14,163 bases of DNA. Source: CAYXGZ01 sp964464755 (lineage in GTDB: Bacteria; Planctomycetota; MHYJ01; JACPRB01). Shown piece after piece: positions 1-6,654 of this stretch; positions within the stretch are counted from its first letter, which is position 1, and every line of letters begins with the position of its first letter. Made by a program: the position numbers and the translations under genes. Where the stretch lies: contig CAYXGZ010000073.1 of assembly GCA_964464755.1 (NCBI GenBank), forward strand, positions 1 through 14,163. Direction: 5' to 3'. Under the pieces are notes generated by a model, which was not told the origin of the DNA, ran no database searches, and saw only the letters and a list, made by a program, of their open reading frames with translations.

Positions 1-828
1 CGGACCGCCCCGCCCGCCGCCGCCGCCCAGGTGGCTGAAGAGCCGCTCGCGCTCGCGGCGGCCGCCGCGGTCGCGACGCTCGCGACCGCCCGCCGAGACG
101 ACCTGCTGCTGGGGGGCCGGCTCCGCCGGGGCCGTCACCACCGCGCGGGCCCGGCCGCGCACGACGGCGTCGGCCAGCTCGCGGGCCACGATGGCGATGA
201 CCTTCAGGGAGTCGTCGTTGCCGGGGATCGGGATGTCGATCGTCTCCGGATCGCCGTCCGTGTCGATCAGCGCCACGGTCGCGGCGCCGACCTTGTCCGC
301 CTCGCTGACCGCGATGGTCTCGTGGCAGGGGTCGATCACGACGAGGGCCGTCGGCAGCCGGTCCAGGGCCCGGATGCCGTCGAGGTTCCGGATCAGCTTC
401 CGCTTCTCGCGGGAGATCGCGGACTGCTCCTTCTTGCCGTAGCGGTGGATCGTGCCGTCCTCCTCCCACTGCTCGATCGTGCGGAGGCGGTTCAGGCGCT
501 CGCGGATGGTCGCGTAGTTCGTCAACGTGCCGCCCAGCCAGCGCTCGGCCACGAACGGCATCCCGCAGCGCTTGGACTCGTTGCGGATCACCGTGCTCGC
601 CTGGCGCTTCGTCCCCACGAAGAGGACGAGCTCGCCGCGCGCGGCCAGCTGCTCCAGGAAGTGGCAGGCCTTCAGGAGGCCCTTGACGGTCTGCTTGACG
701 TCGATGATGTGGATCAGGTTCCGCTTGCCGAAGATGTAGGGCCGCATCTTCGGGTTCCAGCGGCTGACGCGGTGTCCGAAGTGGACGCCCGCGACGAGGA
801 GGGCCTTCGGGTCGATCGTGGACGGCAT
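1..828 (-). CDS. rpsB: 30S ribosomal protein S2 (3' end beyond window)
   Basis: This is ribosomal protein S2 of the small subunit, which helps dock S1 on the 30S particle. The 276 visible codons read without a stop to the left edge, so the C-terminus is cut by the window. Typical S2 motifs are present in order: GVHFGHRVSRWNPKM near residue 15, PYIFGKRNLIHIIDVKQT around 30-47, FVGTKRQA near 70, and ERWLGGTLTN near 94, followed by the IDIPIPGNDD segment. The start ATG is preceded by GGAGGA (834-839) at a 5-base spacing. After the S2 core the chain continues into an Arg/Gly/Glu-rich tail ending in a glycine run, longer than in most bacterial S2 proteins. A strong promoter and a leader of roughly 190 bases lie upstream. 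The motif style resembles planctomycete S2. Identity is certain; the tail's role is unknown. Confidence 0.97.
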   Translation of the reverse strand, partial: MPSTIDPKALLVAGVHFGHRVSRWNPKMRPYIFGKRNLIHIIDVKQTVKGLLKACHFLEQLAARGELVLFVGTKRQASTVIRNESKRCGMPFVAERWLGGTLTNYATIRERLNRLRTIEQWEEDGTIHRYGKKEQSAISREKRKLIRNLDGIRALDRLPTALVVIDPCHETIAVSEADKVGAATVALIDTDGDPETIDIPIPGNDDSLKVIAIVARELADAVVRGRARAVVTAPAEPAPQQQVVSAGGRERRDRGGRRERERLFSHLGGGGGRGGP

Positions 829-1021
829 CGTCTTCCTCCGATTCGGGAACCATTCCCGCGGCCGGCCAAGGCGCGCCGCCGGACGCCTGCCAAGCGTCCG
901 ATCGGCTCCCCTGCTACGTCCCCTCCGCGGCCCCGGCCGAACTCCGGCCGGTAATACCGCCGCGGACGGGCGTCCCCCCTCGCGGAGGGTCCGGGGCGCC
1001 CCGGCCGAAGCCGGTCAAAGA
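829..1021 (-). promoter_or_regulatory. rpsB 5' leader with hairpins
   Basis: The predicted untranslated leader of rpsB is long and structured. One perfect hairpin has arms CGGACGC and GCGTCCG with a 7-base loop (about 880-900). Another has arms CCGGCCG and CGGCCGG with a 5-base loop (about 938-956). Ribosomal protein S2 operons in many bacteria are regulated by S2 binding to its own leader mRNA, so this region is a candidate autoregulatory site. I do not recognise a specific known S2 leader fold in it. In so GC-rich a sequence, short hairpins also arise by chance. Confidence 0.4.
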
Positions 1022-1027
1022 GCCGAG

Positions 1028-1056
1028 ATTCTAGGGAGGGCCCGACGGGGAGTCAA
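1028..1056 (-). promoter_or_regulatory. sigma-70 promoter for rpsB
   Basis: On the minus strand TTGACT (1051-1056) and TAGAAT (1028-1033) are separated by exactly 17 bases, a near-consensus housekeeping promoter. It lies just after the stop codon of the small upstream gene, with the predicted start of transcription near 1021. This gives rpsB its own promoter and a 5' leader of about 190 bases. Confidence 0.8.
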
Positions 1057-1065
1057 CAGCTACAG

Positions 1066-1341
1066 CTAGCGGACCGCCGCCGTGTCGAGCAGGACCTCGT
1101 CGGCCGTCCGGTAGAGGCCGTTGATCACGAGGACCTTCACGAGCTCCTGGTCGGGCTTGCCCAGCTTGCCGATCTGCCGGCGGATCTCCTCGAGCCGCTC
1201 GCGGATCTCCAGCTCGAGCGCATCGATCTTGCGGGCGACCTGCGGGTGCGTCGACTTGATGTCGCGGACCTTCTCGAAGAGCGACGACGCGAGCGACGAG
1301 ATGTCGGCCTCGCCGACGCGGATGCTGCGGGTGCGGGACAT
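1066..1341 (-). CDS. small helical protein of unknown function (91 aa)
   Basis: I do not recognise this gene. It encodes a highly charged 91-residue protein. Residues 15-60 are rich in Glu, Arg, Lys, Leu and Ile in a pattern typical of long amphipathic helices or a coiled coil (for example ALELEIRERLEEIRRQIGKL). The C-terminal third (ELVKVLVINGLYRTADEVLL) looks like a second helical segment. There is no signal peptide, membrane segment or cysteine. The start is well supported by AAGGAGG (1347-1353), 5 bases before the ATG. It lies between a strong terminator upstream and the rpsB promoter, which begins about 10 bases past its stop, so it is probably a single-gene unit. Coding is likely but the function is unknown. 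Confidence 0.7.
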   Translation of the reverse strand: MSRTRSIRVGEADISSLASSLFEKVRDIKSTHPQVARKIDALELEIRERLEEIRRQIGKLGKPDQELVKVLVINGLYRTADEVLLDTAAVR

Positions 1342-1398
1342 GGCGGCCTCCTTGGTGGAAGCCGATCCTACCCCACCGGGGCCGCCGAGGAAAGGAGA

Positions 1399-1430
1399 CC
1401 CCGGGCCGGGTCGAGCGACCCGGCCCGGGG
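1399..1430 (-). terminator. perfect 14-bp hairpin terminator after the VIT/VWA gene
   Basis: The arms CCCCGGGCCGGGTC (1399-1412) and GACCCGGCCCGGGG (1417-1430) are perfect inverted copies around a 4-base loop. They lie 8 bases past the stop codon of the VIT/VWA gene. On the minus strand the stem is followed by a pyrimidine-rich TCTCCTTTCCTC rather than a clean U run. It most likely ends the merR-VIT/VWA transcript. Confidence 0.8.
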
Positions 1431-1438
1431 CCCGTGGA

Positions 1439-3922
1439 CTACACCGTCCGTTCCCAGAACTTCCAGGACTTCTTCGCGCCGCCCGTCGCCGCCGCGGCGA
1501 GCACGGGCTCGGCCTCGCGGGCCGCCGCCTCCAGCTCCCGGGCGTGCTTCTCGAAGAGCGGGACCAGCCAGACCGCCTCCGCGCCCCGGGCCGCCAGGGC
1601 CGCGTCCAGCTCGACGCCGCCGGTCCGGACGAACCGGGCCAGGCGGGCGACCAGCGCCCCCAGCAGGCCCGCGCCCAGCGCCTTCACCAGCGCCTTGCGC
1701 AGCGACTCCAGCTTCGCGCCCTTCGGCAGCTTGCCGGAGGCCAGCTTCTCGCGGACCGCGGAGAGCTCCTCCGCGTACGCCTTCAGCGCGTCGATCACCG
1801 CCTGCCGCTCGGCGTCGGACGGGCCCTCGGGCTCCGGCCGGGCCGCGCCCTCGTCGTCCTTGAACCCGCCGGCCAGCGACGACAGCTTCATCTTCGACGG
1901 CGCCCGGCTCGCGCAGGGGGCGGGCGGCGGGGGCGGCGCCTGCAGCTCGGCGCAGGTGTCCATCTCGGGCTGCTGCATCGGCGCGGCGCTCCGGCCCATC
2001 GCCGAGCCGGCGCCCCCGGGGGCCTTCTTCATCTCGTTCTTCACCATGTCCCAGCGGTCGGGGTTCTCGACCGGCTGCACGACCTTGCGCGGGTCGCCCG
2101 CCGGGTTCACGATCTCGGCCTCGTCCACCGCGAGGAAGGCCGTGAAGCGCGTGAGCAGGCGGTGCGCCACCGCGAGCTTCACGATCTCGGCCTGGATCTC
2201 CTCCCGCTTCGACTCGTCGAGGCGGTAGCGGTCCTCGAGCTCCGCCACGCGCGCCTTCGCCCAGAGCTGGGGCAGCGCGGGCAGCTCGACCTTCGTCGCC
2301 TGCACCGTGACCTTCCAGGGCTTGCCGTCCGCCAGCTTCCCCTTCACGACGATCTTGCCCGCCTTCTTCACCGTGAAGAAGGCCGCGGCCGCCCGGCCCG
2401 CGAAGAGGTCCGGGATCCGGGCCGGCGACAGGGACGCCGCGTCGAGCCCGGCGCCCGCGTCCTCCACCTCGACGTCCACGAGCACCGGCGCGCCGATCTC
2501 GCGGCCGACGCCGCGCAGGGCCTCGTCGAGCGCGTCGCCCGGGGCCACGAAGGTCGAGGTCCCGCCGCCCAGCGACGCGAGCCGCCGGAGGAAGGCCTCG
2601 TTGACCGCCGTGTCGATGCCGATCGTGAAGACCCGCGCGTCGCCGACCTCCGCCTGGATCCGGCGCAGGATCTCGGATTCGTTGCCGACCTGGCCGTCCG
2701 TGAGGAGCACGACGACGGGCAGGCGGCCGGATCCGTCCTCGCGCTTGGTCACGGCCCGGAGCGCCGCGTCGAGCGCGCCGTCGAGCTCGGTGCCGCCGCG
2801 GGCGTCGATCGTCCGCAGGTGCTTCTCGCCCGCCTCGAGGCCGGCCTCGTCGGCCGGGTGGAAGATCCCCTTCCCGTACCACTCCACGGAGTCGTCGAAG
2901 GCCTGGATCGCGAAGCGGTCGCGGGGCCCGAGCGTGCGCAGGAGCAGCGCGCAGGCGCGGGAGGCCGAGGCCATCTTCACGCCCTCCATCGAGCCGGAGC
3001 GGTCGAGGACGAAGACGACGTCGCGGGGCAGGCCCGCGAAGCCCTCGGTCTTCGGCGGCAGGAGGGAGAGGAAGCCCGTGCCGTCGTGCACGAGCAGCGT
3101 CGAGCGCAGGGCGCCGCCCGCGAGCCTCCAGCGGAGGACGAAGTCGCGGTTGAGCAGCTCGTCCTGGCGGGCCAGCGCGATCCGCACGCCGTCCTTCCCC
3201 GCCGCGAAGCGGGTGGCGTGCTGCGAGCAGGCCAGGTCGGCGGGCTCGCCGTCGGCGATGAGGACCTCGATGCCGAGGCCGACCCGCGGGTCGAAGCCGG
3301 GGGCCAGGCGCGGCGGGGTGATGCGCGACGCGTCGGGCACGCGGGTCGTGTCCTCGACGACGCCGTCGCCCGCGGCGCCGGAGGTCGGGGCGCCGGGGAT
3401 GTAGCGGGGCGCGACGACCGTGGGGAGGCGGAGCTCCGTCGTGCCGTCCTCGAAGACGGGCAGCCACGCGGACCAGGCGAGCTTGACGGCGATCTCCTCG
3501 CCGGGCGGGATGTTGCCGACGCTGACGGTGAAGACGTCGTCGCGCTCCTGCTCGAGGAGGGCGGCGCGCTTGCCCTGCTTCAGGGCCTGGGCGTACTGCT
3601 GGCGGGCCGCCTGGCGCTCGTCGACCTTCCCCTTGATGACGCGCTTCCCGACGCGCAGCTCGAAGTCGCTGACGGCCGCGCCGGCCTGGAGCGGGAAGAT
3701 GTAGACCGCCTCCATCGCCTCGGAGAGCGGGTTCGAGAAGACCTGCTCGAGGACGACGTGGGCAACGCGGTCCGCGACGCGGGCCGAGGCCTTCACGGAG
3801 CGCAGCGGCAGCGCGACGCGCTGCCTGGCCTTCGCCACGGTGAGGACGCCGACGCCGCAGCGGCGGACCTCCGAGACTTCCTGCGGCAGGACGGGCAGTT
3901 CGACGTGGGCGTGGGCGCACAT
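1439..3922 (-). CDS. VIT domain and von Willebrand factor A domain protein
   Basis: This 827-residue protein belongs to the inter-alpha-trypsin-inhibitor-like VIT-VWA family found in bacteria. The VIT domain spans roughly residues 36-165 (VFSNPLSEAMEAVYIFPL, then AALLEQERDDVFTVSVGNI). The VWA domain spans about 299-475 with an intact metal-ion-dependent adhesion site: D307-x-S309-x-S311 (VFVLDRSGSM), T378 (RGGTEL) and D409 (LLTDGQVGNE). A helical C-terminal part follows with a Pro/Ala linker and ends in a Trp/Lys-rich KKSWKFWE. No signal peptide or membrane segment is seen, so it is probably cytoplasmic. An in-frame start 29 codons upstream was rejected because it would run into merR. The chosen ATG has GGAGGAG (3930-3936) at 7-base spacing. 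It begins 2 bases after the merR stop, so the two genes form an operon. The molecular role of bacterial VIT-VWA proteins is largely unknown; protein binding through the VWA site is inferred. Confidence 0.92.
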   Translation of the reverse strand: MCAHAHVELPVLPQEVSEVRRCGVGVLTVAKARQRVALPLRSVKASARVADRVAHVVLEQVFSNPLSEAMEAVYIFPLQAGAAVSDFELRVGKRVIKGKVDERQAARQQYAQALKQGKRAALLEQERDDVFTVSVGNIPPGEEIAVKLAWSAWLPVFEDGTTELRLPTVVAPRYIPGAPTSGAAGDGVVEDTTRVPDASRITPPRLAPGFDPRVGLGIEVLIADGEPADLACSQHATRFAAGKDGVRIALARQDELLNRDFVLRWRLAGGALRSTLLVHDGTGFLSLLPPKTEGFAGLPRDVVFVLDRSGSMEGVKMASASRACALLLRTLGPRDRFAIQAFDDSVEWYGKGIFHPADEAGLEAGEKHLRTIDARGGTELDGALDAALRAVTKREDGSGRLPVVVLLTDGQVGNESEILRRIQAEVGDARVFTIGIDTAVNEAFLRRLASLGGGTSTFVAPGDALDEALRGVGREIGAPVLVDVEVEDAGAGLDAASLSPARIPDLFAGRAAAAFFTVKKAGKIVVKGKLADGKPWKVTVQATKVELPALPQLWAKARVAELEDRYRLDESKREEIQAEIVKLAVAHRLLTRFTAFLAVDEAEIVNPAGDPRKVVQPVENPDRWDMVKNEMKKAPGGAGSAMGRSAAPMQQPEMDTCAELQAPPPPPAPCASRAPSKMKLSSLAGGFKDDEGAARPEPEGPSDAERQAVIDALKAYAEELSAVREKLASGKLPKGAKLESLRKALVKALGAGLLGALVARLARFVRTGGVELDAALAARGAEAVWLVPLFEKHARELEAAAREAEPVLAAAATGGAKKSWKFWERTV

Positions 3923-3924
3923 GG

Positions 3925-4428
3925 CTAGGCTCCTCCAGAATGGGCCAGCGCGGCGACGGCCGCGCGCAGCTTCGTTTCCAAGGCCGCCGGGTCCGTCCCG
4001 GGCGACCAACCGTCCTCGGCCAGCACTTTCAGGCCGGGGACCACCGTCACCTCCCGCCAGCGGACCGTCCGGAGCGGCGCCACCGGCCGATGGCGCTGCT
4101 CGTCGCGGACCGCGGCGAGGATCGATTCGAGTTCGGCGGCGCTGCGGGCGTAGAGCCGCTCCTGGATCTCCGCCAGGCTGAGCTCCGCGGCCTGCAGGGC
4201 CTTGATCGCGGCGAGCTGGAGGACGTGGCGGCGGCCGTAGCGCGCCTCGCGCCCCTCGTAGCGGGGCTTGTCGACGAGGCCGAGGCCCGCGTAGTAGCGG
4301 ATGGTCCGGATGTCCGGAGCCGCCGTCACGCGGCCGTCGGGCTGCGCGTCGAGGAGGCCCAGCTCCTCGAGGAGCCGCCCCACCTCGGCCGTCAGTCCGT
4401 CCAGGTCGTAGCTCGCGTCGCTGTTCAT
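3925..4428 (-). CDS. MerR-like transcriptional regulator
   Basis: This 167-residue protein carries a MerR-type winged helix region (about residues 8-93). The hallmark is IRTIRYYAGLGLVDKP (40-55), followed by ARYGRRHVLQLAAIKALQ and SLAEIQERL, the usual second helix-turn-helix half. The first half is unusual: about ten extra residues (LLDAQPDGRVTAAPD) separate the leading helices from the RTIRYY segment, where standard members read directly into it. The rest (about 95-167) has no visible metal-binding cysteines and may sense a ligand or partner. It is probably an activator or autoregulator of the adjacent VIT/VWA gene, which starts 2 bases downstream. A longer frame starting at 4476 was rejected because its first 16 codons cover a consensus promoter. 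No Shine-Dalgarno site precedes either candidate start. Confidence 0.85.
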   Translation of the reverse strand: MNSDASYDLDGLTAEVGRLLEELGLLDAQPDGRVTAAPDIRTIRYYAGLGLVDKPRYEGREARYGRRHVLQLAAIKALQAAELSLAEIQERLYARSAAELESILAAVRDEQRHRPVAPLRTVRWREVTVVPGLKVLAEDGWSPGTDPAALETKLRAAVAALAHSGGA

Positions 4429-4435
4429 GCCAGTA

Positions 4436-4463
4436 ATTATGTCGTTAACTGTAATACTGTCAA
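4436..4463 (-). promoter_or_regulatory. promoter of the merR-VIT/VWA operon, probably leaderless
   Basis: On the minus strand a perfect TTGACA (4458-4463) is followed after 16 bases by CATAAT (4436-4441), 5 of 6 matches to the -10 consensus. Transcription would begin about 1-2 bases before the merR ATG at 4428, giving an essentially leaderless mRNA, which fits the missing Shine-Dalgarno site. Between the boxes is a direct repeat, ACAGT-att-ACAGT, followed by GTTAAC, a plausible operator. The stretch is strikingly A+T-rich for its surroundings. Confidence 0.65.
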
Positions 4464-4511
4464 TAGCGGAAATCATGACGCGAAATCAGGAGAGATTCTC
4501 GAATTCGCAAC

Positions 4512-5549
4512 CTATTGGGCGGCGGGCGCTTCCAGCTTCCGATAGGTGCGCAGCAATTCGACCAGCAGGGCCATGTCGGCCGCCAGGGGGGCCTCGAAGA
4601 ACACGGGCTCGCCCGTCGCGGGGTGCAGGAACTCGATGCGCGCCGCGTGCAGCGCGTGGCGGGCCAGGACGGGCTGGTTCGGGTCCGGCACGCGCTCGTC
4701 CTCGACGCCCTCCCCCGCCAGGTCGGCCAGGTGGATGGGCCGCGCCTTGCCGTACGCCGGATCCACCGCGCAGGGGTGGCCGATCGACGAGAGGTGGACG
4801 CGGATCTGGTGCGTGCGGCCCGTCTTCGGCGCGCAGCGGACCAGGGTGTAGCCGCGGAAGCGCTCCACGACGCGGTAGAAAGTCTGCGAGGACTTGCCCG
4901 TCCCCTTCTTCACCACGGCCATGCGCTCGAAGTCCTTCGGGTGGCGGTCCATGTCCTTGTCGATCACGTCCTCGTCGAACTCGAGCGAGCCGTCGACGAT
5001 CGCGACGTACTCCTTCTGGACCGTGCGCTCCTGGAACTGCCGCGTCATCTCGGCGTGGGCCCGCACGGTCTTCGCCGCGATGATCACGCCGCTCGTGTTC
5101 TTGTCGATGCGGTGCACGACGCCCGGCTTGTAGACGTCGTCGGTCTCCGGCAGCGTGCCGCAGTGGTGCAGCAGCGCGTTGACGAGCGTGTCGTCCCAGT
5201 GCCCCGCGGCCGGGTGCACGACGAAGTCCGGCGGCTTGTTGATGGCGAGGATGTGCTCGTCCTCGTGGAGGATCTCGAGGGGGATGTCGCTGGCGACGAC
5301 CTGCGGGAGGATGAGCTTCGGCACGTCGACCTCGATGACGTCCCCGAGGTTGATCTCGTGGCCCGGCTTCGAGGGCAGCCCGTTGACGGTGACCCGCCCC
5401 TCCTTGATCAGCTTCTGCATCAGCGTGCGCGAGTACTGGGGGAGGCGCTTGTGGCAGTAGACGTCGAGCCGCTGCAGCACGGCCTCCTTGTGGATGTTGA
5501 AGACGTGCTTGTCGTGCGACTCGTAGTCGACCTTGATGACCTTGGCCAC
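4512..5549 (-). CDS. rluD: RluA-family 23S rRNA pseudouridine synthase (RluD-like)
   Basis: This 345-residue enzyme converts specific uridines of large-subunit ribosomal RNA to pseudouridine. An S4-type RNA-binding domain lies at about residues 24-80 (LQRLDVYCHKRLPQYSRTLM, then GRVTVNG). It is followed by the RluA catalytic domain with INKPPDFVVHPA (103-114), the catalytic aspartate D149 in GVVHRIDKNTSGVI, and PKTGRTHQIRVHLSSIGHP (241-259). The domain order matches RluD, though RluC or another family member cannot be excluded. The frame stays open far upstream through GC bias, but that part overlaps another gene and resembles nothing. I chose the GTG at 5549 because it leaves a normal N-terminus, 27 residues before RLD. 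No clear Shine-Dalgarno site is seen, so the start is less certain. It lies 35 bases after the HEAT-like gene, probably in the same transcript. Confidence 0.93.
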   Translation of the reverse strand: MAKVIKVDYESHDKHVFNIHKEAVLQRLDVYCHKRLPQYSRTLMQKLIKEGRVTVNGLPSKPGHEINLGDVIEVDVPKLILPQVVASDIPLEILHEDEHILAINKPPDFVVHPAAGHWDDTLVNALLHHCGTLPETDDVYKPGVVHRIDKNTSGVIIAAKTVRAHAEMTRQFQERTVQKEYVAIVDGSLEFDEDVIDKDMDRHPKDFERMAVVKKGTGKSSQTFYRVVERFRGYTLVRCAPKTGRTHQIRVHLSSIGHPCAVDPAYGKARPIHLADLAGEGVEDERVPDPNQPVLARHALHAARIEFLHPATGEPVFFEAPLAADMALLVELLRTYRKLEAPAAQ

Positions 5550-5584
5550 GGGGCGGTCATGGTACCGCCGCGCGCGCGCCGCCG

Positions 5585-6340
5585 CTACCGGAGCGGGGCT
5601 TCGGCGGAGACGAGGCGGCCGGCGGGGAGCAGGGCCCCGCGGGGGCGGGTGGACGCGGCGAGGGCCCGGTACGCGCCCTCCTCCGTGGCCTCGTAGACGA
5701 AGCGGAAGGCGATGGGGCCGTTCTCGTCGGCGGCGACCTGGAGGTCGACGGGCGCGGTGTCGAGCAGGGCGCCGGGCTCGAGGCGGACCAACTCCTTGGC
5801 GCCGACGGCGGGCGCGACGCGGATCCGGCGGCCCCAGCCGTCGCGGCCCCGGTCCTCGAAGAAGCCGAAGTCGAGCAGGGAGACTCCCTCGGGCCCGCGC
5901 GTGACGGCGACGTGCACCGCCTCCTTCGTGCCGTTGAAGAGGCGGACGTAGACGCGCAGCGGCGAGCGCTGGACGACCTGGAGGCTGAGCTCGTAGGTGC
6001 CGGCGAGGGCGGGCGGATCGGACGGGGTCGCGGGCGACTCGGGGGTCTTGGGGCCGTCCGGGCGCAGGCGGGCGAGAAGCTCCTTGGCCCGCTCCGCGAG
6101 CCGGGCGTCGTCCCCGCGGGAGGCCTCGTCGAGCGCGCCCTCGGCGCGGGGTCCGTACTGCTTGAGGTCGCGGGCGGCCTCGCGGCGGAGGTCCGGGTCG
6201 TCGTCGCCGAGCTGGCGGATGAGCTTCGCGATGCGGCCGGCGTCGGGATCGACCCCGGGGCCGCGCAGGGCGAGCCAGGCCGCCCCGGCCGAGACGGCCA
6301 GGGAGAGCACGACCATGAGGACCGCGTTGAGCTTGGGCAT
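5585..6340 (-). CDS. membrane-anchored protein with HEAT-like segment, function unknown
   Basis: The 251-residue product begins with an uncleaved-looking signal or membrane anchor (residues 5-26, LNAVLMVVLSLAVSAGAAWLA). Residues 35-92 form two or so HEAT-like helical pairs (AKLIRQLGDDDPDLRREAAR, then AEGALDEASRGDDARLAERA). A Pro/Ser/Thr linker follows at about 94-111. The final 140 residues are predicted beta-rich (YELSLQVVQRSPLRVYVRLF, then a PVDLQVAADENGPIAFRF segment), perhaps an immunoglobulin-like domain outside the membrane. HEAT-like repeats joined to a single anchor are common in planctomycete proteins of unknown role, probably for protein binding. The start ATG has a modest AAGG at 6-base spacing. 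The acquired island lies immediately upstream, and I see no convincing promoter for this gene. The rluD gene follows after 35 bases. Confidence 0.75.
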   Translation of the reverse strand: MPKLNAVLMVVLSLAVSAGAAWLALRGPGVDPDAGRIAKLIRQLGDDDPDLRREAARDLKQYGPRAEGALDEASRGDDARLAERAKELLARLRPDGPKTPESPATPSDPPALAGTYELSLQVVQRSPLRVYVRLFNGTKEAVHVAVTRGPEGVSLLDFGFFEDRGRDGWGRRIRVAPAVGAKELVRLEPGALLDTAPVDLQVAADENGPIAFRFVYEATEEGAYRALAASTRPRGALLPAGRLVSAEAPLR

Positions 6341-6358
6341 GAAGTACCTTACTTAGAC

Positions 6359-6389
6359 GGACGAACGGCCCGGACGTTCGCCCCTTTTT
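6359..6389 (+). terminator. intrinsic terminator-like hairpin with T run
   Basis: GGACGAACG (6359-6367) pairs with CGTTCGCCC (6375-6383) with a single mismatch around a 7-base loop, followed by C and five Ts (6385-6389). This is the form of a rho-independent terminator on the plus strand. No plus-strand gene lies to its left, so its purpose is unclear. On the minus strand the same stem would sit just ahead of the HEAT-like gene. It marks the junction between GC-rich flank and island. Confidence 0.45.
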
Positions 6390-6592
6390 GCATCTCCGCA
6401 CTCAATTCGGCATTCCAGCAAGCCGGGCCCCACTGAAGAGCACATCTATTACGCCGAGGCTTCTGTAGGCAAATCCCACCAATGAACCGCGATTGGGAAA
6501 CCCCTAGCTATCGCCCCCATGACTCTGATGCACAGCAGGAACAAATGCCATCGAGACCATGCTCCCAATCCGGAAAACAATGAGCCGGCACC

Positions 6593-6621
6593 TTGACTTG
6601 CATCTAATTACGCAATGTAAT
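6593..6621 (+). promoter_or_regulatory. sigma-70 promoter of the DGQHR gene with overlapping inverted repeat
   Basis: TTGACT (6593-6598), a 17-base spacer and TGTAAT (6616-6621) form a strong promoter. The predicted transcript starts near 6628, about 27 bases before the chosen ATG. The perfect inverted repeat ATTAC-gcaat-GTAAT (6607-6621) covers the -10 box, as expected for a repressor operator. This promoter lies inside the longer open frame and so argues against a start at 6559. Confidence 0.7.
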
Positions 6622-6654
6622 GGCTCCATCGCACGTTGTACCGGAGACGGCAAC

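Larger units (their letters stand above)
6341..6654. other. gene-free stretch at the left edge of the island
   Basis: This stretch of about 310 bases separates the divergent HEAT-like gene and DGQHR gene. It contains the terminator-like hairpin at the junction (6359-6389) and the DGQHR promoter (6593-6621). Between them (about 6391-6590) I see no open frame with a usable start signal, no tRNA, and no repeat shared with the right edge near 10440. The base composition changes to A+T-richer from about 6385 onward. Confidence 0.5.

Noticed and set aside
1121..3928. 935-codon open frame on the plus strand
   Set aside because: It lies opposite the VIT/VWA gene, its translation is Arg/Ala/Leu/Gly-rich with no domain, and long antisense frames are expected in such GC-rich coding sequence.
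3923..4009. Earlier start for the VIT/VWA protein
   Set aside because: It would overlap merR by 85 bases, while the inner ATG has a good Shine-Dalgarno site and standard operon spacing.
5550..6401. N-terminal extension of the pseudouridine synthase to 629 residues
   Set aside because: The extra part overlaps the HEAT-like gene in another frame, has shadow-like Arg/Pro composition, and the family needs no such domain.
6559..6654. Earlier start for the DGQHR protein
   Set aside because: The 32 extra codons contain the full -35 and -10 promoter; the inner ATG has GGAG at proper spacing.
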